DNA of 37,068 nt. It comes from Colwellia sp. (lineage in GTDB: Bacteria; Pseudomonadota; Gammaproteobacteria; Enterobacterales; Alteromonadaceae). The stretch is taken from positions 1-37,068 of the forward strand of contig JALJPA010000019.1 in the NCBI GenBank assembly GCA_022969215.1. The letters run 5' to 3'. The notes beneath the pieces are model-generated. The model searched no databases. It was not told where the DNA came from and worked only from the letters and a program-made list of their open reading frames with translations. The translations under genes were made by a program, and so were the position numbers. This document shows positions 12,210 through 19,474 of this stretch, in pieces (the first letter of the stretch is position 1; each line of letters starts with the position of its first letter).

Positions 12210-12430
12210 TTTGATAGCCCTTCAATAATTTCACTAGCTACACATTCAGTGTCATAGTTCATTTCACATTCAGAGTCAGAAATAAATTTATGCGGTTGGT
12301 TTTTTATTTCGTTTACTAGTTCAACTAATCTGTTGCCTGTTTCTGGCATGTCCCACCCATTTTCAGCACTAACAGTTAAGACGTATGTTTTTGTTTCTCT
12401 GAACTCAAATACTATTTTTTCAATATTCAT
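12206..12430 (-). CDS. Hypothetical phage protein, 74 aa
   Basis: The start is set at ATG 12430, with GGAG eight bases upstream; a GTG three codons earlier is possible. The product is a beta-then-alpha protein (IEKIVFEFRETKTYVLTVSA, residues 2-21) with an acidic C terminus rich in Glu and Cys. No family recognised. Confidence 0.55.
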   Translation of the reverse strand: MNIEKIVFEFRETKTYVLTVSAENGWDMPETGNRLVELVNEIKNQPHKFISDSECEMNYDTECVASEIIEGLSK

Positions 12431-12432
12431 AA

Positions 12433-12618
12433 TTAGCACTCCAATGTATTAAAGTATTCTTCGAACTCGCTAGTATTGTCAGCGTTTAAAAGCTTGTTCA
12501 TGTCTATATCGTCGCGTTTAGTTGATACACGTCGATAGTTGTTAGACTTCTGAACCCGAGCTTTCTTTAGTTCAGATTTTAATAGTGATGCTATGCTTAG
12601 TTCTTTTTCAGTAGTCAT
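12433..12618 (-). CDS. Hypothetical phage protein, 61 aa
   Basis: The product is charged and probably helical with a basic middle (LLKSELKKARVQKSNNYRRVSTKRDD) and an acidic C terminus (SEFEEYFNTLEC). Its C-terminal codons carry the GGAG of the next gene. No family recognised. Confidence 0.5.
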   Translation of the reverse strand: MTTEKELSIASLLKSELKKARVQKSNNYRRVSTKRDDIDMNKLLNADNTSEFEEYFNTLEC

Positions 12619-12627
12619 GTTATTCCC

Positions 12628-12780
12628 CTAAGTAAACCAGATGTAAAAGCCATGAAATACAGCGATAGGAAACATAATAGCGCCAGCAATTAAGAATCCC
12701 CATGTAGCAGCAGCGAAACAAGTTATTACATGAGTTAGCCATGCTGCGAAGAGTGTTATAAATATAATTAGTTGTGTCAT
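12628..12780 (-). CDS. Small two-TM membrane protein, 50 aa
   Basis: The 50-residue product is almost entirely hydrophobic: a first segment LIIFITLFAAWLTHVITCFA and a second WGFLIAGAIMFPIAVFHGFY. It has AAGGATAAGAC before the ATG. Such tiny membrane proteins are common among early phage genes; exclusion or membrane-stress roles are possible but not shown. Confidence 0.55.
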   Translation of the reverse strand: MTQLIIFITLFAAWLTHVITCFAAATWGFLIAGAIMFPIAVFHGFYIWFT

Positions 12781-12784
12781 TGTC

Positions 12785-12907
12785 TTATCCTTGATTGCTA
12801 AGTGTGATTAAAAGGAAGTATGAGCCCATGCCAGCCCAAGCTATAAAGCAAGCGTATAGCACTACTTCGTTTACTGTTAGGTTTAGTATCCTTTCTATTA
12901 TGTTCAT
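12785..12907 (-). CDS. Small one-TM membrane protein, 40 aa
   Basis: The ORF starts at ATG 12907 sharing one base with the stop of the upstream gene (TAATG). A single hydrophobic span (EVVLYACFIAWAGMGSYFLLIT) follows a short charged N terminus. Paired with the two-TM protein immediately downstream, it may work in the same complex. Confidence 0.5.
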   Translation of the reverse strand: MNIIERILNLTVNEVVLYACFIAWAGMGSYFLLITLSNQG

Positions 12908-13155
12908 TATTCTCCAGCCTCATTTAATATAATATTCTCAGCATCGTAACCTCTAACCCTGTAATCGTACTTGTGATATAAATCGTCACAAGCATCATGC
13001 ACAGCAATAGCAACATGTTGAGCGTTGTTATCTCTATCGTAAACCTTGTCAGCTAAGTCACCTATAGCAAGAGCATCAAGGCAACATTCATGCAGTTCAA
13101 TCTCTAGTTTTTTAATTAGGTTTTGTAATCTTACTATTTCGTTTCCGCTATTCAT
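12907..13155 (-). CDS. Hypothetical helical protein, 82 aa
   Basis: The N-terminal third is a leucine-rich charged helix (EIVRLQNLIKKLEIELHECC); the remainder is acidic with DLADKVYDRDNNAQH and VHDACDDLYHKYDYRV. Probably soluble and partly coiled-coil. No family recognised; directly abuts the genes on both sides. Confidence 0.6.
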   Translation of the reverse strand: MNSGNEIVRLQNLIKKLEIELHECCLDALAIGDLADKVYDRDNNAQHVAIAVHDACDDLYHKYDYRVRGYDAENIILNEAGE

Positions 13156-13449
13156 TTATTCGCCCCTTGCTTTAGCTAGTAACTCGCCTAAACTATCTTT
13201 CCATGCGCCTTTATTGCTCGAGTGAAAGCATTCGAGTAGCATTTTATACATATCAGGAGCAGCAGCTATTAAGTGTGCGTTGGCTTCTGCTTCTTCTGTT
13301 TGAGTCCCACATTTAAATCCACCTATACACGCATACATAGTTCCGTTATATTTTGTAGGTTTGCTACTTGGCATTTTAACTATATGCCTTACTGGTGAAT
13401 TAATTTTATTATCAGAAACTAACCATTCGCCTTTAGTAAATTTAGTCAT
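13156..13449 (-). CDS. Conserved phage protein (KGEW...ANAHLIAAAPDMY type)
   Basis: The 97-residue product starts TKFTKGEW and has EEAEANAHLIAAAPDMYKML (about residues 52-71). This two-part signature recurs in many small proteins of proteobacterial phages and prophages, with no known function. A coupled TAATG joins it to the first gene of the operon. Confidence 0.75.
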   Translation of the reverse strand: MTKFTKGEWLVSDNKINSPVRHIVKMPSSKPTKYNGTMYACIGGFKCGTQTEEAEANAHLIAAAPDMYKMLLECFHSSNKGAWKDSLGELLAKARGE

Positions 13450-13622
13450 TATTCTTCACCCTTAATTATTTTCTTAGACTCTTTATTGATTAGCTCAATA
13501 ATAATATTTTCATGTGACCAAGCTAAGTTTTTATCCTTTTTACGCTTAGATGAAATACTTCTTAGTTGTACCATCGTATAACCTGGCAATGTAACTGTTG
13601 AAGATTTGGTGTTGTCTGTCAT
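13449..13622 (-). CDS. Hypothetical basic protein, first gene of the accessory operon, 57 aa
   Basis: The product MTDNTKSSTVTLPGYTMVQL continues with a basic SSKRKKDKNLAWSHENIIIELI segment; strand-then-helix order (TVTLPGYTMVQLRSIS) could be a divergent RHH-like fold, but this is tentative. It is the first minus gene left of the divergent region 13623-13774. No strong promoter is visible for it; TTGATT with TAAGGT 17 bases on is a weak candidate. Confidence 0.5.
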   Translation of the reverse strand: MTDNTKSSTVTLPGYTMVQLRSISSKRKKDKNLAWSHENIIIELINKESKKIIKGEE

Positions 13623-13715
13623 TTTGTTCGCCTATTTATTTAAGATACACTAACCTTAGCAATTAACTATGAATAAATCAAATGAAATTATTATTAACTT
13701 TCTTCATAATTAAAG

Positions 13716-13744
13716 TTGACTATAGTTTTAAATGAGTCTATTGT
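13716..13744 (+). promoter_or_regulatory. Promoter of the plus-strand recombination operon
   Basis: TTGACT (13716-13721), 17-base spacer, TATTGT (13739-13744), 30 bases before the first ATG of the operon at 13775. The -35 is near consensus and the -10 moderate. The surrounding 150-base intergenic region holds no gene and is very AT-rich. Confidence 0.55.
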
Positions 13745-13774
13745 TATTGCATTGAAGCGAACCGAGTAAATATT

Positions 13775-13942
13775 ATGGATAGATGTTATGTAAGCGAACA
13801 GATTGCAGGTCATTGTAATAATGACGACGAAATGTTTTGTCCTGAGTGTAAAGGTAATATGTATATTCAGGAAGATGATAGCAGCGTTGTAGAGTGTGAA
13901 TGCTGTGGTCATGTAATTGATATGGAACCAGGAGAATACTAA
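13775..13942 (+). CDS. Small zinc-ribbon protein, 55 aa
   Basis: The product holds MFCPECKGNMYI (CxxC) and VVECECCGHVID (CxCC) about 20 residues apart, a classic zinc ribbon, plus C4 and C14 near the N terminus. Acidic overall. It is the first gene of the recombination operon and overlaps the next ATG by one base. Zinc ribbons at the head of phage recombination operons are usually uncharacterised. Confidence 0.65.
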   Translation: MDRCYVSEQIAGHCNNDDEMFCPECKGNMYIQEDDSSVVECECCGHVIDMEPGEY

Positions 13943-14121
13943 TGAATAAATATATGATTTCAAGCAATACCCGAGATGCTCATATGCAGCTTAAAGCTGC
14001 GAAACAAGCAATATTAGACATGTTCGCGTATCACGAAGAGAACAACATCGAATTAAGTCGTGCGTCTATTGGTTACATGCACAGCGAGATTGAACAAATT
14101 AATGAAATGATGGAGGCTTAA
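13942..14121 (+). CDS. Hypothetical helical protein, 59 aa
   Basis: The product is Met/Glu-rich and helical (AHMQLKAAKQAILDMFAYHEE and SIGYMHSEIEQINEMMEA). Its last codons contain the GGAGG ribosome site for erf. No family recognised; its position between the zinc protein and erf suggests an accessory to recombination. Confidence 0.55.
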   Translation: MNKYMISSNTRDAHMQLKAAKQAILDMFAYHEENNIELSRASIGYMHSEIEQINEMMEA

Positions 14122-14122
14122 A

Positions 14123-14713
14123 GTGAGTGAACATTTAAATATTTACCAAAGAATAAATGCAGTAATGAAAGAATCTATCTATGTTAAAAAAGGCTCTGCT
14201 GGTCAAGGCACTGGTGTTCAGTATGATGAACTAATTGCATTGTTAGCACCTGCTTTAACCAAGTGGGGCATTGTGGTTGTATCTGAAAAGGCAGGTAATG
14301 ACGCAAGAGCTAGAGATACCAAGAAAGGCACTTACATATACGAATGTGATTTTAATATTCATTATATAAATATCGACCAACCTAATGATAGATTCACTAC
14401 GCTGGTTGAATCTCATTCGATGGATTCAGGCGATAAAGCGCCAGGTAAGGCAATCACATATGCAACTAAGATAAGTATGCTCAAAGTGTTTAGTATTGAA
14501 TGTGGTGATTCAGAAGAAAGTAGAGTCCCTGATTTAGACTTTGATATTATTAGTAATGATCAAGGTAACCAATTATTTAATTTACTTGTTGATGCTCAAA
14601 CAGGAAATTTAACACCCAAAGGAACCAAGATACAAAGAGCGTTTAAATTCGGGCAAATATCTGAAATTAAAGCATCTAAATTCGAGCAAATATTAAAGGC
14701 AGCTAAAGCATGA
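14123..14713 (+). CDS. erf: Erf single-strand annealing recombinase
   Basis: Erf of P22 anneals complementary single strands as a ring oligomer and circularises or recombines phage DNA. The start is GTG 14123, six bases after a perfect GGAGG. The 196-residue protein has the family core: GVQYDELIALLAPALTKWGI (about 35-54), then SGDKAPGKAITYATKISMLK (about 108-127) and VFSIECGDSEE. The family average is near 200 residues, so it is full length. The exonuclease gene starts 4 bases before its stop; the two should act as a lambda Red-like pair. Confidence 0.92.
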   Translation: MSEHLNIYQRINAVMKESIYVKKGSAGQGTGVQYDELIALLAPALTKWGIVVVSEKAGNDARARDTKKGTYIYECDFNIHYINIDQPNDRFTTLVESHSMDSGDKAPGKAITYATKISMLKVFSIECGDSEESRVPDLDFDIISNDQGNQLFNLLVDAQTGNLTPKGTKIQRAFKFGQISEIKASKFEQILKAAKA

Positions 14714-15327
14714 ATATAATTACAGAAATGGAACAAGGCAGTGCTGAATGGTTAGCGCTTCGCCTTGGCAAGGTTACAGCATCAAGAATGAAAGATGTGT
14801 TATCAAAAGGTCGCGGTACTGCTCAAAGTAAAACAGCAGAAACTTACATGATGGAATTGCTTTGCGAGCGTTTAACTGGTGAATCAAAACCATTCTTTGA
14901 AAATGATGCTATGCAATGGGGTACAGCTACGGAACCACAAGCACGGGCAATGTATGAACTAATGAGCGGTAACACTGTTAATGAAGTGGCATTTGTCGAG
15001 CATAACGAATACATAGGTATTTCACCTGATGGAATGATTGGCGATGATGGTTTGCTTGAGATAAAATGCCCAACCACCATAACACAGGTTAGGCGCTCTT
15101 TAACTGACAACTACAGCAAAGACTATTACACTCAGATTCAATGTCAATTATGGGTTACTGAGCGCGAATGGTGCGACTTTTTAAGCTTCGATCCCCGTCT
15201 AGATATTGCAGCTTCATATTTATTACAGCGTGTTGAACGTGATGAGCATTTCATTGATGCTATGCGAGAAAAAACATACTTGTTCGTTGAAGTAATGAAT
15301 GAGCTTTATAAGCGATTAACTAATTAA
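14710..15327 (+). CDS. YqaJ/lambda-type 5'-3' exonuclease
   Basis: The 205-residue nuclease resects double-stranded ends to give the strands Erf anneals. N-terminal QGSAEWLALRLGKVTASR is the YqaJ opening with the E-W-x-x-x-R pattern. The active site follows: WGTATEPQARAMYE (about 68-81), ISPDGMIGDDGLLEIKCP (about 103-120, with catalytic D and ExK), and YYTQIQCQLWVT (about 138-149). ATGA overlaps the erf stop. Only the order is mirrored relative to lambda exo-bet. Confidence 0.93.
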   Translation: MNIITEMEQGSAEWLALRLGKVTASRMKDVLSKGRGTAQSKTAETYMMELLCERLTGESKPFFENDAMQWGTATEPQARAMYELMSGNTVNEVAFVEHNEYIGISPDGMIGDDGLLEIKCPTTITQVRRSLTDNYSKDYYTQIQCQLWVTEREWCDFLSFDPRLDIAASYLLQRVERDEHFIDAMREKTYLFVEVMNELYKRLTN

Positions 15328-15352
15328 CTATTAATAACAGAGGAAAGAAACA

Positions 15353-15748
15353 ATGAAAGTAACAGTGATTAAAAAAGAAGAAGTGGAAGTTAAATTTGTT
15401 TTTATAAATATAAACCCTCGTCATTTAGATGAAGAAGAAAAGCCAGTACCCATGTTAAAAGGTGATACTTGGGATGCTATTGTTGATATTAACACAGGTA
15501 TAATACGCGACTGGCCACAAGGTGAAGAAAGAGAGTATTACTGGAAGATTTGTGATGCAGGTAGTTATCACTTGCTAGACAGTGACGAGCAAATAGTTTT
15601 ATCTATAAATAATAACTATGTTCCTAATAATTTATTACCGGGTGAATGGGGTGATTATTTAGAGCTTAAGATTAACGGGGATGGATTAATTACTAACTGG
15701 TTAAGCAATCCAACAGCAGAAGATTTTTACAAAGATGATGAAGATTAA
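15353..15748 (+). CDS. Conserved acidic phage protein near recombination genes, 131 aa
   Basis: The product has RDWPQGEEREYYWKICDAGSY and PGEWGDYLELKINGDGLITNW, with pattern 'D.Y.L.INGDG.I.NW' seen in small phage proteins encoded beside exonuclease and SSB genes. Function not known. AGAGGAAAG precedes the ATG. Acidic C terminus (DFYKDDED). Confidence 0.7.
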   Translation: MKVTVIKKEEVEVKFVFININPRHLDEEEKPVPMLKGDTWDAIVDINTGIIRDWPQGEEREYYWKICDAGSYHLLDSDEQIVLSINNNYVPNNLLPGEWGDYLELKINGDGLITNWLSNPTAEDFYKDDED

Positions 15749-15772
15749 TTAACCAATAAGGAAGTAAAGAAA

Positions 15773-16171
15773 ATGAAAATCGGCGTAAGTTTAAAAATAG
15801 ATGTAAGCAAGATAGATAAAGCTCGTTTATTCAATGGTCAGAAAGGTGTTTATTTAGACGCAACAGTTTTTGTTGATATTGATACACTTGATCAATACGG
15901 CAACAACGGCATGATAACCCAAGACGTTAGTAAGGAAGAAAAGCAGCAAGGAGTTAAAGGTAATATATTAGGTAACTGTAAAGTGTTTTGGAATGACTCA
16001 GGTCAACAAGCACCACAACAAGCACAACAAAGTGGAGGTTTTCAGGCACAACAGCAGCAACCTGCACAACAAAACGGATTTCAGCAGCAAGCACCTAAGC
16101 AAGCTAGTGGCTTTGGTGGTGAGGAACAACAAACCCCACAATTTGTACCAGACGATAAAATTCCCTTTTAA
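15773..16171 (+). CDS. Single-stranded DNA-binding (SSB-like) protein
   Basis: The 132-residue protein has a beta-rich N-terminal half (GVSLKIDVSKI, GVYLDATVFVDIDTL, GNILGNCKVFW) compatible with a small OB fold, a Gln-rich low-complexity linker (about 78-118, QQAPQQAQQ), and the tip PDDKIPF. An acidic tail ending in IPF is the hallmark of bacterial SSB, by which it binds partner proteins. It lies after the exonuclease and Erf, as expected for a recombination set. It is shorter than E. coli SSB (178 aa). Phage-type relatives of this length are known. Confidence 0.8.
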   Translation: MKIGVSLKIDVSKIDKARLFNGQKGVYLDATVFVDIDTLDQYGNNGMITQDVSKEEKQQGVKGNILGNCKVFWNDSGQQAPQQAQQSGGFQAQQQQPAQQNGFQQQAPKQASGFGGEEQQTPQFVPDDKIPF

Positions 16172-16209
16172 TTTAACAAACGCTCAAGGATGAGCAATCA
16201 AGGATACTT

Positions 16210-16350
16210 ATGACACTATTTAATAAAGTAGGAAGAGATTTAGACGGTAGTACAACATGGTTATTCATTAGACGATTATTACCTATTGCGGTTGTGTTGT
16301 GCTTTTTAATTGTTACAGGTATTAAGATTAACTTTTGGGATTATTTATGA
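16210..16350 (+). CDS. Small one-TM protein coupled to the endolysin (possible holin-like or accessory)
   Basis: The ATG at 16210 opens 46 codons: a charged N terminus (LFNKVGRDLDGSTT), basic RR, then one hydrophobic span (LLPIAVVLCFLIVTGIKI). The stop overlaps the amidase ATG in ATGA, so the two are co-translated. A single-TM peptide directly before an endolysin suggests a pinholin, antiholin or export aid, but this is inference. Confidence 0.55.
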   Translation: MTLFNKVGRDLDGSTTWLFIRRLLPIAVVLCFLIVTGIKINFWDYL

Positions 16351-16730
16351 AAACTATAGTTATACATTGTTCAGCCACGCCTAATGGTAGAAACAATACA
16401 GCAGCAGACATTCATCAATGGCACTTATCTAGGGGCTGGGATGGTATAGGGTATCATTATGTTATAACTGTTGATGGTAAGCTTGAAAATGGTCGTCCTG
16501 AGTACTGGATGGGGTCACATGCTAAAGGTCACAATAAAGATTCAATTGGTATTTGCATGATCGGTACTGATGTTTATTCTTTAGAGCAATGGCATATATT
16601 AAGTAATTTATTAAGAAAGCTTGTTATTGAAAATACTGGCGTTAAAATTATTGGTCATAATGAAATATCAGATAAAACATGCCCAGGCTTTGATGTTCAA
16701 TACTGGCTTAAAAATACATTCAATAAATAA
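16347..16730 (+). CDS. T7-lysozyme-type N-acetylmuramoyl-L-alanine amidase (endolysin)
   Basis: It cleaves the bond between MurNAc and L-Ala in peptidoglycan using zinc. The start is ATG 16347 (overlapping the previous stop), giving 127 residues. IHCSAT (6-11), QWHLSRGWDGIGYHYVI (24-40), GSHAKGHNKDSIGIC (56-70), IGHNEISDKTCPGFD (102-116) line up with T7 lysozyme. Zinc ligands are H7, H104 and C112; Y36 and K110 match catalytic Tyr46 and Lys128. No signal peptide, so a holin is needed for release. As in T7, it lies next to an SSB gene in an early/middle operon; T7 lysozyme also inhibits T7 RNA polymerase, but no phage polymerase is seen here. Confidence 0.93.
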   Translation: MKTIVIHCSATPNGRNNTAADIHQWHLSRGWDGIGYHYVITVDGKLENGRPEYWMGSHAKGHNKDSIGICMIGTDVYSLEQWHILSNLLRKLVIENTGVKIIGHNEISDKTCPGFDVQYWLKNTFNK

Positions 16731-16754
16731 GGTTAAATTAATAAAAGTAGTTAA

Positions 16755-16775
16755 AAGCCGGTTGCTAGCCGGCTT
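16755..16775. terminator. Bidirectional terminator between convergent operons
   Basis: AAGCCGG, seven-base loop, CCGGCTT: a perfect seven-pair stem exactly between the amidase stop (16730) and the tailspike stop (16783). Flanks are A/T-rich on both sides (TTAAAA before, ATCTTATCTT after), so it can act on both transcripts. Confidence 0.75.
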
Positions 16776-16782
16776 ATCTTAT

Positions 16783-18834
16783 CTAAAGATCAACACCTAT
16801 GTTTATAGTTAGTGCAGAGTTAGCGTTAGACTGAGCTTTAACCATCATAGAGTTTTGTGTTGCTGTTGCTGTAACATCGGTTGGCCCTGCAATATCCTGC
16901 AAGTAAACACTTAGCGTTGCGGTTGGAACGTCCCACACATAACGGAAGCCTCTAAGTTGTGCGTATCTTGTATCTAATACCCCGATAGTTCTTGCACCAC
17001 CTGAACCAGATACTAAAATAGTTTCCTCTATTAAATATTGGTCCGTAGTACTAGCGCTACCTGTATTTCTCTCTGAATAGCTAAATGTCACAACCATATT
17101 ATCATTAGATATGAGGTTAGCGAAAGCCAATGTTGCTATTGCCGTTGAAGCATCGACACCTAATATTGCTCTAAACGCTGTGTATAACTTACCGTCACGA
17201 CTAATTAAATCGAATGTTCTACCTACTGTGTTTTCATCAATCTGTAAGCTAGATATAACACCGTTAGAATCAGCACAATTTGATAAGTTTAATAAACCTC
17301 CAGACTGTACGTTAAAATCAGCAGAAACATTGTTAACTGACTTAACGTTACTCAGATTTATCGAAGCCTGGAACGTGTTAACCCCTTGAGCGCCTGACCA
17401 GCTTATATTACCATCCGATGCTATTACATTGTCACCATCACTAGATACATTTAACCCTGCGCGACCTGCCCCGATTATTTTAAACCCATCAATAGTTACA
17501 TCTTTAGAACCACCGACAACACTTATACCATAATTAGCTCCAACTAAAGCACCTGACCAACCGGCGTTTATGGTAGTTAATCCACTTGCTACTGAACCAC
17601 TCGCCGGACTTCCATCGTGACCGAAGTTAATACCCACTTGAAAAGAGTTGTGATAAGAGAATAAATTGTGCATACCAGTAACTAAAGCATCAGCACTATA
17701 ACTTGAAGCTCTACAATATGCTGCATAACCATTAGTGATGCTATTCCCGATACTACCACCACCTGAACAACGCGCAGCAGTATAGCCGTAATCGAAAGTT
17801 ATATCTCTTTCTACTAAAGTCCATCGTGCAATGTCTGCATAATTTTCTGTTACTAGATTAAGTGTTCCTGTTGCTATTGCCTCATAGATTAAATAAGGCT
17901 GACCACCAGCTGTATGACTTTCATCAACGTTAACTTTACTGCCGGTAACAATTACAGCGCTAGTGTTTATACTGCCGAAATCAACAGGCACATAGTATTC
18001 GTTATCTTCTGTCTCTGTACCGTTTATAGCGGTAAAATCTGAAATGGTTGAGCTAGAACAAAACCAATGTGTAATACCTTCACGTCCCCAGTTTAATAAA
18101 TCAAAGTTACTAACATGATTATTATTACCATCAATAAATAATACTGCGGCAAATATTGGATCAACAAAAGAAGCTTCACCAAATGGTACGCCAAAATCAA
18201 AAGGTGATAACGGGTGTACTGGTACAGTTGGCCCAGTGTACGGGTCAGGCATAAAGTTAGCTTTTAATGTTTTAACTGCAAGGTTACAATCAGAACATTT
18301 ATAAAAGAAAGCTAGATATTGCGGTCCTTTAGTTTGATTCTCTGCATTACCGTTAAGTGTGCCTTTCCCTGATAGCTGAATATTAGTATTACCTAGAGTG
18401 GTATCATCGTTTATTAAGATAGAATCAAAATGGTCTGAATTATCAGGCATTTTTAACTCGCCATCAACCACACCGATAGTATTATCTTTATGCTTTAAGT
18501 TTAAGCAGAATACAGACAAGCCAAAAGGTACAAAATATTTATTTTCCCTGTCTATGGCTGCTTGAATGTTTAATGTAGAATCTGCCGCCTCTGTAGCGCC
18601 ATACTTTCTAACATCAGCATCAGTATCTTGCAATACAGCAATAGCAAGGTTAGCTAGTGTAAAGTCTCCAAACTCATCAGGAGTTATTGAGCCAGCAGCA
18701 ACTATTAAGTATGTAGCTCCACCACCATCACCAGCAGACTTATATCCTTTTGTTGTTACCACATCACCAGCGACTAACTTAGCATCTTTTAAATTACCCG
18801 TTGCGCCACCTGTTACTTGTTCAAATATTGCCAT
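16783..18834 (-). CDS. Tailspike / receptor-binding protein with beta-helix (pectate-lyase-like)
   Basis: The 683-residue protein starts with AIFEQVTGGATGNLKDAKLV and VVTTKGYKSAGDGGGATYLI (about 26-45), the usual N-terminal block of phage tailspikes, then ADVRKYGAT before a long right-handed beta-helix-like region rich in short Asn/Gly-ended strands (NNHVSNFDLLNWG, KDVTIDGFKIIGAGRAGLNV). From about residue 560 a beta-sandwich-like C-terminal domain follows. Such spikes bind and often depolymerise capsule or LPS. It is the last gene of the virion operon, and ribosome site AAGGAAA is clear. Catalytic residues cannot be assigned by eye. Confidence 0.8.
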   Translation of the reverse strand: MAIFEQVTGGATGNLKDAKLVAGDVVTTKGYKSAGDGGGATYLIVAAGSITPDEFGDFTLANLAIAVLQDTDADVRKYGATEAADSTLNIQAAIDRENKYFVPFGLSVFCLNLKHKDNTIGVVDGELKMPDNSDHFDSILINDDTTLGNTNIQLSGKGTLNGNAENQTKGPQYLAFFYKCSDCNLAVKTLKANFMPDPYTGPTVPVHPLSPFDFGVPFGEASFVDPIFAAVLFIDGNNNHVSNFDLLNWGREGITHWFCSSSTISDFTAINGTETEDNEYYVPVDFGSINTSAVIVTGSKVNVDESHTAGGQPYLIYEAIATGTLNLVTENYADIARWTLVERDITFDYGYTAARCSGGGSIGNSITNGYAAYCRASSYSADALVTGMHNLFSYHNSFQVGINFGHDGSPASGSVASGLTTINAGWSGALVGANYGISVVGGSKDVTIDGFKIIGAGRAGLNVSSDGDNVIASDGNISWSGAQGVNTFQASINLSNVKSVNNVSADFNVQSGGLLNLSNCADSNGVISSLQIDENTVGRTFDLISRDGKLYTAFRAILGVDASTAIATLAFANLISNDNMVVTFSYSERNTGSASTTDQYLIEETILVSGSGGARTIGVLDTRYAQLRGFRYVWDVPTATLSVYLQDIAGPTDVTATATQNSMMVKAQSNANSALTINIGVDL

Positions 18835-18850
18835 TGTTTATTTTCCTTTG

Positions 18851-19474
18851 TTAAGCTTCAACGAATTCATAATCAACACCCTCTACGCCAGTTATTGTAC
18901 CTAGCGCAGACGAGCCTGTGTTTGCAAAGTTACCATTTAGCGGCATGTTAATAGTAGTTCCGCCACTAGTTGAGACTTTTAAGTTTCGTATTAATATATC
19001 AGGGTTAAAGTGGGCGCTTGTTATATTATCTCTAGAGAATAACAAAGATAGCGTAGTGCCTGTCTGTGCCGCTCCACTTATAGAACCCTCAACCACACCA
19101 TCTATTCTAACAGTCATCAACCCACCTGTGCCATGGGTAACTTCTATGTGTTTTTCTCGCTTCCCTCTAAGATCGCCAAAACCTGTAGCGGTAACTGTTG
19201 TATTTGTTCCGTTCGTTACTGGTGTTGTAAAATCTGGATCTGAACCTATGATATTCTCAAAATTAGAGGAAACACTAGAGCCCCCTTTGCCGATAATGGT
19301 CATTAAATTATTATTGGCAGAAGGTTTTACAAATATGTCATATTCCAAAGTTGTAACTGTAGGTAGTACAAACACAAAAGGTGAGTTAACATCTATTTTA
19401 AACGTAGTACTAAGCACACTTAAATAAGTATGAGTACCAGCACCTAAAACGCCTCGTCTAATTAAATGACTCAT
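18851..19474 (-). CDS. LamG/concanavalin-like beta-sandwich virion protein
   Basis: The 207-residue protein contains EKHIEVTHGTGGLMTVRIDG (about residues 106-125), the 'V.....G...VYVDG' edge-strand pattern of LamG/ConA-like domains, preceded by TLEYDIFVKPSAN and followed by NPDILIRNLKVSTSG. No signal peptide. It overlaps the fibre gene by 4 bases and precedes the tailspike, so a carbohydrate-binding tail appendage is likely. Family assignment is by pattern only. Confidence 0.6.
   Translation of the reverse strand: MSHLIRRGVLGAGTHTYLSVLSTTFKIDVNSPFVFVLPTVTTLEYDIFVKPSANNNLMTIIGKGGSSVSSNFENIIGSDPDFTTPVTNGTNTTVTATGFGDLRGKREKHIEVTHGTGGLMTVRIDGVVEGSISGAAQTGTTLSLLFSRDNITSAHFNPDILIRNLKVSTSGGTTINMPLNGNFANTGSSALGTITGVEGVDYEFVEA

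Noticed and set aside
13694-13967. Two minus-strand frames of 64-89 codons
   Set aside because: Both are antisense to the plus-strand zinc-ribbon gene at 13775-13942, whose CxxC pairs and position in the erf operon are convincing.
15993-16193. Plus-strand 66-codon frame overlapping the SSB-like gene
   Set aside because: It is the frame-shifted reading of the Gln-rich linker (His/Asn/Lys repeats) and lacks the start context.
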